Shown here piece by piece: positions 31,611 to 46,000 of a stretch of DNA of 64,000 bases. A program made the translations under genes and the position numbers. The DNA comes from Cordia subcordata (lineage: Eukaryota; Streptophyta; Magnoliopsida; Boraginales; Cordiaceae): the NCBI GenBank assembly GCA_028554755.1, contig JAPTOF010000025.1:4823501-4887500 (forward strand), given 5' to 3'. Numbering within the stretch: position 1 is the stretch's first letter; every line of letters begins with the position of its first letter. The notes below the pieces were generated by a model. That model worked only from the letters and a program-made list of their open reading frames with translations. It was not told the DNA's origin and ran no database searches.

Positions 31611-33415
31611 TTGTGTGAAATCCGCAAGTGCATAAAATCGTGACAAATAATAAAGAATGAGCAAGAGTATTGTCCCACAAAGAGGTTATATCAAATACCA
31701 AAATTAAAGTTCCCTATATTATCTAGAAAAACCTAATTCAAGCAAAACAAAATGCACAAATTAAAACCTAAAATAAAGACTTAACTAATTAAACTCTAAC
31801 AATTAAGACGGATAATTCTAGGAATTTAGATTTCATCTAATGCTCTCTTGTGATTAACTTAAATTGATTGATTGAATTCAATTTCCCTAGGTTAATAACT
31901 AGATCCCCTAAATCATTGAAGTTCTTTTTCAAGACACCACAAATGTATTTATGCTAACCCTATGTCTACTTTCGTGATCACAAGCATTAACATAAACCCA
32001 TTAAGCTCTATAGTAATCAATGCATTCGGTCATGCAGCGGCTTAGGCATGCATGAGTCATACAATGTCACAAAGGATTTGTTTTTATTTCTAAAGAACAA
32101 AATTCCTATGTCTATTGTGTCAATAAACTACTGCTATATTTTAGCTTTCAGTTCTTCATATAACGGCTTAAACATGCAAATAGTGATCAATTATTTGTCA
32201 AAAATAAGCCTTAAGACAATAGATTGACCATTAACAATCATTCAAATCAAAAGTAAAAGTAATCACAGGAAAAACAAAAGACTACATCTAAGTTCTAGAA
32301 TGAGAAAATTAGCTAGTCATGATTAAAGAATTTAAAAGAAATAACATTAGAATTAATAATTGAAACATAATAAAATAATAAAGATTATAAAACTGAAATT
32401 AAAAAAATTAAATATTAAATCTGAAATTTAAACTCGAGACTAACATAAACCCAAAACAACAATTAAAGGCTAAAAATAATAATCTAAAACTAAAGCTGAA
32501 AGTAAATCATAACTCTGAAAATTAAACTTCAAAACTAAAATTAAATCATAGATTCAAAAGCTACAATTTAAATAAAATACCAAGGAAAGAAAACAACGTC
32601 TATTTAAAACATTAAATAAAGGTATCTGTGAAAAAAATTGGAGAGAAGATGTTACTTCGTCTGAGCTTTAAATCTCCATCACGTGGCCTGTAGACTATGA
32701 GATTTCACAATTCCATGCTCGGCTACTGCTCTCTCCACATAACTTCTCCCTTTCAATTGATTTGCAAGGTCCCTTTATATAAGAATAATTCCACCGCCTC
32801 TCTTGACTCCCTGGGTATTCCTAAATAGGCCATAAGGCCATTATTTTTATTGTTTCTCACTTGTGTTGACCCAGTGGTCATTAGATCTTATTTCCTTATC
32901 TGAACAAGACTTTTGAGACCAAACCACTGCAATCTGTAGTAATTTAAAAGAATTCTTGCCTGGCCCACATCAAATACAAATCCAAGACCAATGCAATCTG
33001 CAGTAATTTAAAAAAAATCTTGCCTGGCCCATATCAAATACAAATCCCAAAAACAGAAATAAACAAGAATTAAGCTTGCTGGAACTTGCATTTGAAAATC
33101 CCGTCACCTCTTTTCCACTGCATTTTTCACCATGACAACATGCAAACTAGCACCAGCACCAAATACAAAAGTTGTAGATCTCGAAGTTAGCTTTCTGTGG
33201 CCACTTAAATCACCTCATTTTGACGCCCAGGCAATACATTATGGCCAAAATATGGAGACTCTGCAAATCTGTCAAGTTTTCCTAATCTGCGAAAATTCTG
33301 AAAATAAAACCAAATAAGTTTAAATTCATCCCAAAAATTTCCAAAAAACTCAAAATTAAGTTTGAAAAAGGTATTGAAATAAATAGAAAATATAAGTTCA
33401 TCAATAGTTGTCCCC
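31611..33415 (-). repeat. Probable 3' LTR of Tat/Ogre-like gypsy element
   Basis: Noncoding, A-rich on +, directly downstream (on -) of a gypsy integrase. It has the CCGCAAGTGCA...CGTGACAA(A/G)TAATAAAG wording at 31620 that recurs in gypsy LTRs and resembles 56950 in this window. It contains a ~64-bp duplication (32925-33055). The outer border is approximate and the partner LTR is not in the window. Confidence 0.5.
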
Positions 33416-34740
33416 TAGCAATACTTGATCCATAATGAAAGGACCTTCTCAATTCAGGGACCACTTTCCAAACTCATCATCCTTGCAGCCTGATGGCAAG
33501 ATTAGCTTCCAAACCAAATTGCCTTGATTGAAGGATTTAGCCTTCACCCTCTTATTGTAAGCTCTGTCAACCCTTTTTTTTTTTTTTCCTTGCGCTTCGA
33601 TCTGATCTAAGGTTATAAGCCTTAGTTCATCCAAGTCTTCCAACTCAGCCAACATGGCATGTTGGTACATTGCTGAATCCATCTGGCTTTGCTGGCCAAT
33701 GCGCAAAGATTTGATCCCTATCTCAATTGGAATGATTGCATCATGCCCATAAGTGAGCAGATATGGTGATGTCATAGTATTTGCATTTTTTGCTGCACAT
33801 AACCTACAATGTTTTGGATAATTTCTCATGCCACTATCAAAGATTCTCATCCACTATCTTTTGGATGATTGAGATTACAGCTTTATTTAAAGCCTCGACT
33901 TGATCATTACCTTGGTCGAAATAAGGGGTTGAGTTCATAATAATAAAATTCATGTTAATAGAAAAGTCAACCACCCATTCCCTAGTGAAGATAATCCCTT
34001 GATCTATTATTAGTGTCTCAGGTATTCTAAACCTGTGTATGATTTGTTTCTCAAGGAACTGCACTATGTCATCTTGGCCAACTTTCTTCACAGGTGTTGC
34101 TTTAACCCACTTAGTGAAGTAGTCAGTTGCCAAGATGATAAATACATGACCTGTTGAAGAAGCTAACCAAATCTTTCCAGTGAGATCGATCGCCTACCCC
34201 TCAAATGGCTAAGGTTTGACCACTAGGTGAAACTTCGTAGCTAGGACCCTTTGAATTAGATCAAGCTTTTGACATTATTTGCACCCTCTGGCATATTTGA
34301 TAGAATCATCCACCATAGGTGGCCAATAATAACCATGTTACTGCAAAGCCCATTGCGTCTGGAGGCTAGATTGGTGTGCTCCGCACATTCTTTCATAAAC
34401 TTCAGCCATAGCATGCAAGGCCTCCTCTTTCCCCAAACATCTCAAAAGCAGCCCATCAAGACTAGCTTGCAAAGCTCTTCGGCCAACAAGACGTAATTCA
34501 GTGCTTTCGTGTCTTGCGGTCTATTCGCCTGTTTGGAACATGAAGGTATTGGATTATGGGTAACCTCCAATTATCATTACCAATTGTTACAGGATAAACC
34601 TTTGCCACTGGTTCATCTGAGACTGAAGGGATTTCCCTTCTATGTAGCTCTATAAGACATCTGTCCATATCTTTAGCAATTCGTGCCCCAGGTGCCAACT
34701 GAGCTAATCCAGATCGCACACCATAAAATGTTCTTGGACT
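33416..34740 (-). pseudogene. Ty3/gypsy integrase, Tat/Ogre-like (broken)
   Basis: Order on -: a fragment upstream (34498-34719); an H2C2-type zinc region (about 34270-34450) with stops; the catalytic core 33837-34133 opening ATDYFTKWVKATPVKKV, with the second Asp in LIIDQGIIFT, NSTPYFDQGNDQVEALNKA with Glu, and IVDENL; then 33449-33850 with YLLTYGHDAIIPIEI, ELEDLDELRL, AYNKRVKAKSF and GNLVWKLILP. Reverse transcriptase is not present in the window. A stop follows FGKWSLN. Family call from the TYGHDA and YNKRVK wording is inference. Confidence 0.83.
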
Positions 34741-35636
34741 AAATTTAGAGTAAGGGATAAAGAACCCACTTTTGTAAAATTGTGTGAGGAAACTTTTAGG
34801 CCATAAAGGCGACGTAAGAAGGTTTAGCCTTCACGAACCAAAGCTTCTGGGTAAGTGTTTGGCTGAGGGTGCATGGCCTGTTGAGAGTTTTTCCAAGCAA
34901 ACAATAAGTATATATATAAAGAGATAGGTTAAAAGTGTTACCTTGCTTGGTGTAATTATTAGGGTAGGATTGTAATTAAACCGCCTAGTAATTATATAGT
35001 AATTTAAATCACTTTAAAAAATGTACTTGCAAGTACTTCAGCTACTATATTTAATCAAAAGAAAAGAAAAAATTGTTTATAAGCTTTTAAAATAAATAGT
35101 TATTTATTTGTTTATAAAATGTAAAATTTACATTGAAGTGCTTACAAGAAAATCTAACTAATTTGCACAAAAAAAAAATGAAGAAGAAAAAGAAAATCTA
35201 ACTAGCTTAGTTGAACATTTTCCATATACTATTCTAGACTAAATAGGGAAAAATTTTCATATAGACTACTCTTTGCACAAATTTCTTTTTCTTCCCCCCT
35301 TCTTCTCCTTCTTTTTCTTTTTTTGGGTATGTGCACAAAGGAACTTGATTGTAAGATGATATTCATTAATCTTTAGTGCATGAACCATGCCTCAAAATCC
35401 ACATGAATTTGATGTAAATGGGAAATTTTCTACTATACTTTATGTCAATATCCTTTTTGTTATATAAAAAAAGCATGTTTAGTTTATAGTTATTTGTTTT
35501 TCATTTCGCAATTAAAAACAAAACTAGGTTTGTTTTTCAAAACAAAGAAGAATTTTTTTTCCATTTATTTCAAAATAATCCAACACACTGGAATTGACTT
35601 CCATCAAGGAGGTTTGACATGAATATTTTGGGTTAT
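34741..35636. other. AT-rich noncoding spacer
   Basis: No gene seen. Poly-A and poly-T runs (35168-35178, 35286-35325) but no terminal repeats or conserved frames. Confidence 0.65.
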
Positions 35637-36327
35637 AAGAATCATGAGAACGCAAATAACTCCCAACTACCCATCTTTTCTCTTTCAAAGAATCCTCTCA
35701 AAGCTTATTAGATCTTCTCTGTTGCTAATTTTGTTTTGCCAAAACCCCGGTCTTAGCCGATGGCTTTGGATTTTTGGTTTCTTTTTCGTTATCTTTCTTA
35801 CACTTTTTTTTCTCTGTGTTTTTCCAATTCTATTTGCTGGTCATGGCTATGTTCATGCCCTAGATTTTATCTCTAGGATTTGTGTTTATTCAATCTGGAA
35901 TAAGACATCTTTTCGAGATTCTTGGTTCTCCTTTAAGGATTTTGTTGCTACTCGACCATATGTTCTTAACTTGGGGTCTCAAGATTTTTGTTGCATACTT
36001 GGCTATTTATCTCCTCCATTGGATATGTTTTTGCATGGTTGGTGGTTTTTTTTTATTAGAAAAATCTCTTTTGAAAGCTCTGAAAGTTGGTTGGTGAGTT
36101 TTTCTTTTACTGTATTGTCTTTTCTTGGTTTGCCATTTTCATGATTGTCCTAGAGACGGGTCTCGTGTGCCATGTGTTGTGATGATGATGCATGAATTTT
36201 TAGGACTGTCATAGTTGGTGGTGGTTGATTATTTTTGACATTGTCATTTATGTTTAGAGTCTTTATTATTTTGATCATGTACTTATTTTTTAAATATGTG
36301 CGTTTGACCAAAAAAAAAAAAGAATCA
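35637..36327 (+). mobile_element. Retrotransposed insert with poly(A) tail and 8-bp target duplication
   Basis: AAGAATCA occurs at 35637-35644 and again at 36320-36327, with a 12-base A run (36310-36321) just before or overlapping the second copy. This is the signature of LINE-machinery insertion. The insert contains a 166-codon frame (35644-36144) whose ATG overlaps the target duplication, so the start codon was created at the junction. The frame is Phe/Leu-rich with two hydrophobic stretches and no recognised domain. Could be a 5'-truncated LINE, SINE-like unit or processed pseudogene. Confidence 0.5.
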
Positions 36328-37086
36328 CAAAATACTCTCCCCCAAGCACGGTAACTCTCCTTTACAAAGAGGAAAATTTTTATTTTTGTTTTTATTGTGA
36401 TAATAAAAAACAAAAAGAAAGATTCACTGCCAAAGTCCTCAAGGATACAAAAAAGTCCAAAAGAAGTTATAACCCCACATCCATGGCTGCTGTCTGCTGA
36501 TTACACAACTGACACTTGTGGATAAAGAGAAAGAGAAAACGTATGCAATTATGTAAAACTCCAGGGGCCTCCCTGCAAAAAGGGGAAAAAATTAAACTTG
36601 AAGCGAAACCGACACCTCACGCTATGTACAAGGAGGCATGTAATAATCTACTCTGTCTTCTTTTTTTTTTTTTTTTTTAATTTTTGCAAAAAATCAGAGT
36701 CTGAGAAATCAATGCAGAGCGCATTGAATTTTCAACTAATTCAAAGACTTCCTTTAAAAAATACGACAAATATCTTGTGAAGTTAGTGGAGGAAATGCCG
36801 AGGATCACACACACACAAACACACTCTTTCTCTCTCACACACACTGTAGCAATCATACACATGCATATATATATATATATATGCTACTGAAAATTTTATA
36901 GAGAGAACGTGGTAACGGTGTTTTTGTCTTTGAGTAACGTAAAGAGTGCTTAAATCTCACATATAATTCCCTTTCTAGTTCTCGCAATTTCTTTTTTGTC
37001 TTTATTTTTTTATTTTCTTTTTTTTGTTTTTTACATTTTTTTGGTTTTAATTATTATTTAATTTTGGTGAAAGAAGTAGAGGAAAA
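36328..37086 (+). promoter_or_regulatory. Upstream region of the SYT7/CLB1-like gene
   Basis: Probable promoter and 5' untranslated region. Features include a T run (36661-36678), CA/CT-rich pyrimidine tracts (36809-36845), a TA run (36867-36882) that could act as TATA sequence, and T-rich sequence to the ATG. The start site of transcription cannot be fixed. A 5'-UTR intron is not excluded. Confidence 0.45.
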
Positions 37087-40000
37087 ATGGGGTTGATTTC
37101 GGGGGTGATGATGGGGATGTTGTGTGGAATCGCTTTGATGGCGGGTTGGCGGCAGATGATGAAGTACCGAAGCAGTAAGCGCATTGCTAAGGTAATATTG
37201 ATTCTTAATTTAGAGTTTTTTTTTAATATTCTTTTTTGGAATTCTTAGATATGCTTTGTTAATTGATTCAGAGGTTTACTATAAATAAAGTAATTAGCAA
37301 TAATTGTTGTTCGTTTTTGCTTTTGTATCCAGTATTATTGATCAAATACTTTTTAAGTGTATGTTTGAAATTTGTGTTTAATTATATACTAATTAAAATT
37401 TAATTGGTTATCGATTAAATAAGTTTCAGTGGCTAGTATTGTTGATGAAATAAGTTTTCATTTTTTTGAATTATTATCTATTCTGTTAACTGACTCAAAG
37501 CTTTTGAAAGAGAAAGTGATTAGCAATGAATGTTGTTCATTTTTGTTTTGCTGTCCAGTATTATTGATTAAATAAGTTTGAAGTGCATAAGGTCTGAGTA
37601 TGTGCTTCATTATTTTGTATTCTCATTTTTTAAATAGTTTCTTCTTTACGTTTATGAATAATTAGTCATTTATATTTAGAGATTAGTTAGTTTCAGCTTC
37701 AAGTTTAAAATTTATTAATTAAGAAATTTGCAGGAAAATGTGGTTGCATTTGTTGCTACCAATTGCATTTGGAGAGTGAAGTTTGCTAAAGGTTTGGTTG
37801 AGGCAGTAAAAAAATGTTTAAATTTGAAACTTTTAATTATAGAGACATCAAACTGATTCCTTAGTGAAGGAAAAATGTAGAGGATTAGGATTGCATTTGA
37901 TGATAATATTCTTCATGCCAATATTGCTTCAAGATAACGTATTTTTATTGGGTTGAGTAGGATGCTGCAAGTTCAGTTTTTGATTTTTCCAGTGAGATTT
38001 GGAGCATATAATGAATTTGAATTGTTCCTAGATTCTTGTAAATTCCAATCGTGGAGCTCTGAACAAAGGGTTTATGATTTTCTTCGTTCTTGGCGGTCTA
38101 GGTTTACTAAACAAGTTGTAGTTGTTTTCATCCATTTTTTGGTAAAGATACAAAGTTTCACTTACTTTTATCTTTTCGTATATGAAAATTGGAAATCTAA
38201 TATTGTCAATAAGGCCTTGCATTTTGTTATTTTGCTTGGTTTTGGTATTTGTTATGGCTAATACTTTTGGCAATATCTTAAATTTAGAGTTTGTTCTTTT
38301 TAAGTTAACGTCAGTGTGTTGACCTGATGATTGCTATATCTATTGCTGAGAAAGTTGGGTGGTGTACCTTTGTGGTCTCTGAATTATTACTGTCAAGTTT
38401 TCTAGATATATATGCTTAAGTTTATGTGCTCTTGACTTTATCTTTGCTTCTTGAACAGGCAGTGGATGTGAAATTAGTTAGTTCTCTTGATAGGGATGAT
38501 TTGAAGAGAATTTGTGGTGAAAACTTCCCCCAATGGATATCATTTCCAGTATATGAACAGGTTAGTGTTTTTTGTTTATTAATTTTTAAATCTTTTACTT
38601 GAAGTTGATAAATTGTTTTTTTCACTATTTACCCTATGAGTTGTTTATTAAATCCCAAAGTTTACCCATTTTCCCCCATAACATCAAGTTTATCATACAA
38701 TGACTTATGTTTAATGACCTTTTGCAATTTTTATCTTTTTATTTGTTTATTGGACTTTTTAATTCTACTTAATGTTAACATTTTATTTTTATTTTATTTT
38801 CTAAATGTTAATATGTTAACTTGTTGTGGTAAAATCATTATTTTGTTTGCTTTTATACATGTAGCTGTATTTGCCCCAAAAAAATAGATAGATTTCAAAC
38901 TAAATTTAATATTTATTTAATTTCATGTATAACACAAATTTTATACAATAAACTACTTTTATTTTCATTTTTTATATTCTTCAAAGTTAGTTCATTTCAA
39001 AATATATGCATTAATTTAAGTAGAAAGATTGGATTCTATTTGAAATGTATATAAATATAACGAAAAAATAGCGGCTTTAAATGGCATCTAATTTTTTCTC
39101 TTTAATCTTGTGGGTAAGAAAATTTTTTTCAATAGACTATTTTGTATATTTTGTGATATTTTGAAATTAGAACTTTTATGATTTGCAAATTGATTGCAGA
39201 TTTTTTGTTGAATGATTTTATCAAATTTTATTTTATTTTATTTTATATTTTAATTTAATAAATAAATACAAAATACTTTTAAATATAAGGCTTTGTTTGG
39301 TAAAGTTTGACAGCATGAGGGAAGTTGGGTAAAATTAAATTCATGCAGGAGTTTGAGATTTAAGCTAAAACTTATGGGGGAAGTGAAAGTTACCCTTTTC
39401 CATTCTATTGTTGTATTGAACAGCTCTGATGCTGCTTTTAATTTCCATAGCTTCACTAACTAATCTATAGTCACACCTTATAAGTATTAATTATGCAACA
39501 TGCTGTTATGTACATCACTTTCTGGTTTATTTGTTATGTATCTTATGATGCTTGCAGGTGAAATGGTTGAACAAACAATTGAGCAAACTGTGGCCGTATG
39601 TTGCAGATGTAAGCCCCTCCATTCTTTAGTTATTGTTTCATGGAAATTATGAGCTTTACTATCTTCCTCTGCTCCCTTTGCATAAACCTTCCACTAATAA
39701 ATTGAGGTAGCATGTTCCTGGCTTGTCAATCTCGTTAGATAATTATATACATAGAGATCCAATTTAAACATTTCAAACCCGAAGATCAGCTTGAAACCTG
39801 CTTTCTTCACTGGAAACTGTGATTTTGTTAAGGAATTTGTTTGCTTTCTGCAATAATATACAGAAATTATGCACCCTCGTTCTTTTGTTCTTTGGGGTTC
39901 TGTTGTTGTATGCCATTATACTGTGAGTTTTGTAACTAAATCGAAACATGAAGAAAAGGATTAATTTATAAATAACCTTAATAACCCATTTACAGACAGA

Positions 40001-43000
40001 AAGTTTCTGTTTCCACTATAATTGTATTTCTGTGATAGGTAATATGGAAGAAGTTTGTATGGAAAAGGAGAATGATGCATTCCAGTGATTTTAATAGGAC
40101 ATCGCATCAATGAGCTCTAAAATTGTTGAAGATACATACATTTCTCATTGATAATTGATTTTACTCCCAAAAATTTTCTTCAAGGCCATTAATACACCTC
40201 AAGATTGTCAAAAACGGAAGTCCAAACTTTCTCGATAGAATTGCTTTTGTCATGTGATGTGATATCCTGTTTGGTTATTAAAAGATATATGATATCTATG
40301 TCATGTTGGTTTTTAACTGATTAAAGAAGGGATTGACTTGTGTTTGCCTAAGCTACAATTTCATATGGAACGTGGACTTGCGAGTAATTAAAATTTCACA
40401 ACATTACCTTTGTCTTCAGATAGAACAATTTGATCTTCTCATATATGTAAGTGATAATTATCCTTTAAATATATCATATTTGGAGAATTTTATGATTTTG
40501 CTCAACATGTTTTCTCAGGCAGCAGAAGCTGTTATAAAAGAAAGTGTTGAACCTCTACTTGAAGAATATAGGCCTCCTGGAATTACTTCATTGAAGTTTA
40601 GCAAATTGTCTCTAGGAACTGTGGCACCAAAAATTGAGGGTATGAAGAAGCTATCTCCTTTTAAACTTCTGTTGTTTTCACCTAACATTTGCTTGTAGAG
40701 GAAACTGGTTCTAGTTTCTGTTGCTTGAAAGGGATGTTCTACATGTTCTTCAACTTCTAGTCATTTATTATCAGTGATTATGTGTTCTCCTTTTTTCTTT
40801 GTTATCTCCGTTATAATCTAAAAGTAAAATTATGATCATTGAAGCTTGCTTTTCATTAACAATAACTGTCAGAACCTTTAACAGGAGAAAAAGGATGGAT
40901 TTAACAAACAGTTCCATTTCCTATGAAGTTCGTTGGCGTATTTCCACCAAAAATAATTTTTTAATTGCTTGTGATGCCCTATTCTGGGTAGCTGATAATT
41001 ATTTTGAATAAGGTATCATTTACTTTCACTACAGATTTTTCCCTCTTTTAAATGCAGGTATTCGTGTTCAGAGCCTTAAGAAAGGTCAAATTACAATGGA
41101 CATTGACTTCAGATGGGGTGGGGACCCAAGCATCATATTAGGTGTTGAAGCGGCAAAAGTTGCTTCTTTGCCTATCCAGGTTTGAGTATCATCTATTTCT
41201 CGAGTTTTGAACAAGGATCATGTTTTCATAATAGTGTATGTAGAATATTGCTTCGGTGTCACAACTTTGTTATGGTTGCAGTTGAAGGATCTTCAGGTTT
41301 TCACTGTTATTCGTGTCATTTTTCAACTTGCTGAGGAGATACCTTGCATATCTGCAGTTGTTGTTGCTCTACTTGCTGAGGTATGCTTATGTTTGAATGT
41401 GCTGATTCCAGCTGGTTCTCAAGAAAGTAATTTATTGTCTTTTTTATTATTATTTTTGCCTGGGCATTTGTTTGATATTAGAGAACAGGTATTGCTTCCT
41501 TTCAAGGGATAAGTTTCCAACGATCTGGCCCGCAGAATCTGTTGGCTTATAGTTGCCTATCTTCCTGATAATGTAGATTAACCTGCTCTCTGCATATAGG
41601 CTTGCTCTTTATCTAACTTGAAAGTTGATAGACATTTATAAAGTTATAACTAATGCTGTTTGAGGTGTTTTGATACCCATAGTTTTAACTTGATATAGCA
41701 AACAAATCAAAGAGTTGCATGGCTAAATTAAGTCCAATATTTGTTGAAATTTAACCAATCCAACTCTTAGATTTGATGGATTACATTTGGGTGATTCAAT
41801 AAAAGAGAAAAATCAGCAGAAGACAAGAAACATATATATTGGTGGACTAGAATGTTATGACAATCAGCATGGACAATGACACTGATCTTTATGACTCCAT
41901 GTGGAACCATGGAGCCTTAACTTGGGCTAATTTGAATTACTCTCTTCTTGTGTTTCATTCATATTGGAATACATTATTGTGGGTTATTTGGCCTAGGAAT
42001 GAGCTTCATTACATGGAAACTTAAATTTATAGTAGAGGCTTAGATTAACAATTTGTGCTGTCTGAACTCTGGAGTGTTAAGATCCTACAGAGTGTTAAGA
42101 TCCTACAGATATAGAGGTCATCTTTTACATGCATGTAGTCTTTGTGCCATCGTATGTTTACTTGAAAATAATGAGTTGCTGTTCTTTTCAGTTTAATTCC
42201 CAAAAGTGATAATAATTTACTGTTAAGCTATACAAGATCAATGTGCAGTAGCCATGTATATATTTTGACTTGAAGGTCTTTGATACTATAGAACATGTTG
42301 AAACCAATTGATTCTTCTGTTTAATCAGCCAAAGCCAAGAATTGATTATACATTGAAGGCAATTGGGGGAAGTCTAACTGCTATTCCTGGGCTTTCAGAT
42401 ATGATTGATGTAAGTACTACTGTGGTGTCAAATTCTTATACTTGTGTGTTTTTTATATATAAGTTTTTCTTAGACTGATTTTGTATTTGTCTGATAAGGA
42501 TACTGTAGATTCAATTGTCAAAGATATGCTTCAATGGCCTCACAGGATTGTTGTTCCAATTGGTGGTATACCTGTAGACACAAGGTAACTCTTTTGTGGG
42601 CAAACTTGAGTTGTTATTTCTTGCCTTGATTGCAGAGCCATTATGACAGAGTCGAACTTTATGAGGATTTTCTTTTTCCTCACTGTTTGGGGAGAATGAG
42701 GTTCTATCTGCTTGTAACCAGTGTCTTATAGATAATCAAATTATGGCACAGCATTGACGTAGACCCCGTAAAGTTTTTGAGGATGGAACTGGGAAATGAT
42801 TGATCCGGTACTTAAGACGTCTATAAATTCTTTGTGGTTGAAACTGAGAAATGACAATCTGTTTCCTTCTTGGTTCGATACCTTCTGAGTTCTTCCTCAG
42901 ATTCTACCTTTTTGAGACCTTAAATCTGTTCTATATTAGTTTCAGTAGAGGTAGCATCTATACCCCCTTTGCTTAGTGTAACAGTGTAACATACTAGTAA

Positions 43001-46000
43001 CTATCAGTTCTAGCAGAATCAAACAAGAAAAGTTAATAGGGGAGAAAGGAAATATCTGTCTGCATAAAGGTGACATGACTTGTACCAATCATCTGCAAAA
43101 TTGGAGCCTTCTTGCAGTTTAATGTTGTGCCATGTAAAAGTGGTGTTATTTATTATACCATGCATGTTTAAGATTGTAGCTTGTACGTAATATAATGTTG
43201 TGTCACATTGAAGACCCTTGCCCTAAATGCACTTATATATTGTGTTTCTTTCCAATTTTCTTGAATGTACTCAGAGGTGCTTGCGTTTACTGTTAATACA
43301 TAGTGTTTCACCTTCGTCAGAACTGTATAAGCAGTCACTTTGTTTCTCACTAGCAATGATTGAGAGCTCAAAATTAGTTCCAAGCCCTTTATTATTGTGA
43401 GCAGTTAAGAAAATTTTTATGTGCCACATATTGGAAAGTGTTGGCGAGTGTAATTAGTGTTCTTGTGGAAAGAGAGAATTAAAAAGACATTAAATGCTAT
43501 TATCAGTTGTTTCTAGTGCTGATGTGATGATAGGGATCATTAACCATTGATCTTCTCTGCAAGGGTTCATTTGTATGTTTGTGGTTCTTGTGACCAATGG
43601 AAGGTGAAAGCATGGAGGCGGATGGGGGTCTCTGGTGGCCTTTGGGTTGACACTCTTTATTGAGGCCATATAAGGAGGTTGTTGGCGGTTGAGGTCTTGA
43701 TTGCAAGTGGTACAATGACTGAGAAGAATATAGCTTATAATTTCATGGGAGGTTTTTTTTGATTGGAACCAAGCAAGTAATGGTTGACCAAATTATGTCT
43801 GGGATTCTTTCAGAACATGGACAACAGAAGAAATTGGTGGTGTCTGTCTATGTTTTGCTGTTTTATCTGATCCTTTAGGGTCTCTAGGGCAGCAGTCCAA
43901 TGCACAAAACTTCCATTATACATGGGATTCTGTGAGTGGTTGGACCCTTATTGTACATCACCTTGCTCCTTGAAATTAGTTGTTTCCACAACTTGAACCT
44001 GTGACTTTAATGTCACATTAGTCACATGATGACAACTTGTACTGTTACGTCCCATATGGTAGTCACATGATGACAACTTGTACTGTTATGTCCCATATGG
44101 GGTCTATTAGGGATCTTAATTTTGATGGCATCAGTACTTAATCTATGGCATGCTTTTCAATTAATCTCAACACGTGGGAGAATGAGAAGGTAAAAATAAG
44201 GAAAGTTGATTTCCATAATTTAGATACTTGTCTTTGCTGTCTAACTAAGAGCTAGAGTGAGAAGATGCTGAAAATGAACTTAGATTGAATCACTCATTAA
44301 CAGTTTTCCTGTCTCATTTTCCATTAATGGGTAAGAAGCAAGAAGTTGTAGGAATTCCTTGCACAATATATGCAGCGTACCGGAGTTCTGGTCCTTGTCG
44401 TGCAACTTTCATGTATGCTATTACTACTTCAACACTCCCCCTCAAGTTGGAGCATATATATTATATGTGCTTAGTTTGTTACAAATATACTTAACTCGAG
44501 GACCTCTCAAAGACTCAGTAAAAAGGTCAGTCAACTGATCATTTGAACTAACGTGTGAAGTGACAATCTCTTTGGCCAACACCTTACTCCTGATAAAATG
44601 ACAATCAATCTCAACGTGCTTAGTACTCATGAAACACAGGATTTGAGGCAATATGCATCGTTACCTGATTATCACAAACTAGCTTCATAGGTTGGGAACA
44701 ATCCACTTCAATCTCCTCGAGCAAATGCTTGACCTATATTAGTTCACACGTGATTAATCCCATAGCTCGAGATTCAGATTTAGCGAGCGAGCCACAACTG
44801 CTTGTTTCTTACTTTTTCATGATATGAGGTTGCCTCTAACAAAAATACAGTATCCAGAAGTGGACTGTCAATCAATCAAACAACTTGATCAATCTGCATC
44901 AAAATATCCAACAATATCAATGTGACGTTGATTTTTGTATAATATTCCTTTTCCTGGTGCACTTTTGAGGTAATGGAGGATACGAGTAACTGCATCCCAG
45001 TTGCTCTGTCATGGTGAGATGAGAAACTGACTAACTACACTCACGGCAAAAGAAATGTCTGGGCGAGTCACTGTAAGATAGTTCAATTTGCCAACTAATT
45101 TCCTGTGTCTACCTGGGTCTTGTATAAGCTCCCCTTCATTAGATATCAATTTCACATTCGGGTCCACCGAGGAGTCATATGATCTTGAACCAAGCATCCT
45201 AGCCCCTTCAAGCATATCTAGAACATACTTACATTGGGAATGAAGATCCCTCATCAGAACGTGCAACCTCGATGCCTACAAAATAGTGCAACTTCCCTAA
45301 ATCTTTAGTCTGAAACTATCAATGGAGAAATACGTTCAAATTTCCTATACCTACCATATCGTCTCCAGTAATGATAATATCATCAGCATACACAATTAAT
45401 AAGAGTCGTTTACCAGCAAACGAGTGTTGATAAAACACTCAATAATCAACGCCACATCTTGTCAACCTGAATTCAAGTACAGCTTCACTAAAACGAACGA
45501 ACCATGCCCAAAGTGACTGTTTCAATGCATACAAGGATTTCTTCAAACGACGCACCTTACGAGACTTCCCCTAAGCAATAAACCTTGTTGGTTGCTCCAT
45601 ATATGCTTTTTTTTCAAGGGTCTCATTGAGAAATGCATTTTTGATATCAAGCTGATAAAGAGGCCACTGGAACATAGCTACAAGAGTAAGAAAATGTGAA
45701 CAGAGGACATTTTAGTGACAGGAGAGAAAGTATCATCGTAATTAATGCCATAAATCTGGGTATATCCTTTCACAACCAAGCGGGCTTTTAGTCAATCGAT
45801 CGTACCATCTGGAGAGCATTTCAATCAATGTATAAACCCAACGAGAACCAACAATAGATTTGCCATCTAGAAGGTCAACCAAGTCCCAAGTACCATTAGA
45901 CTGTAGAGTAGACATTTTTTCCCTTATTGCTTAATGCCAACCTGGATGTGCAAGAGCTTCGGAGACAGTTGAAGGGATAGAGATAGAATAGAGAGAAGCA

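Noticed and set aside
35644..36144. A functional membrane-protein gene
   Set aside because: Start codon created at an integration junction, Phe/Leu-rich composition from T-rich DNA, and no family resemblance; kept only as part of the retrotransposed insert.
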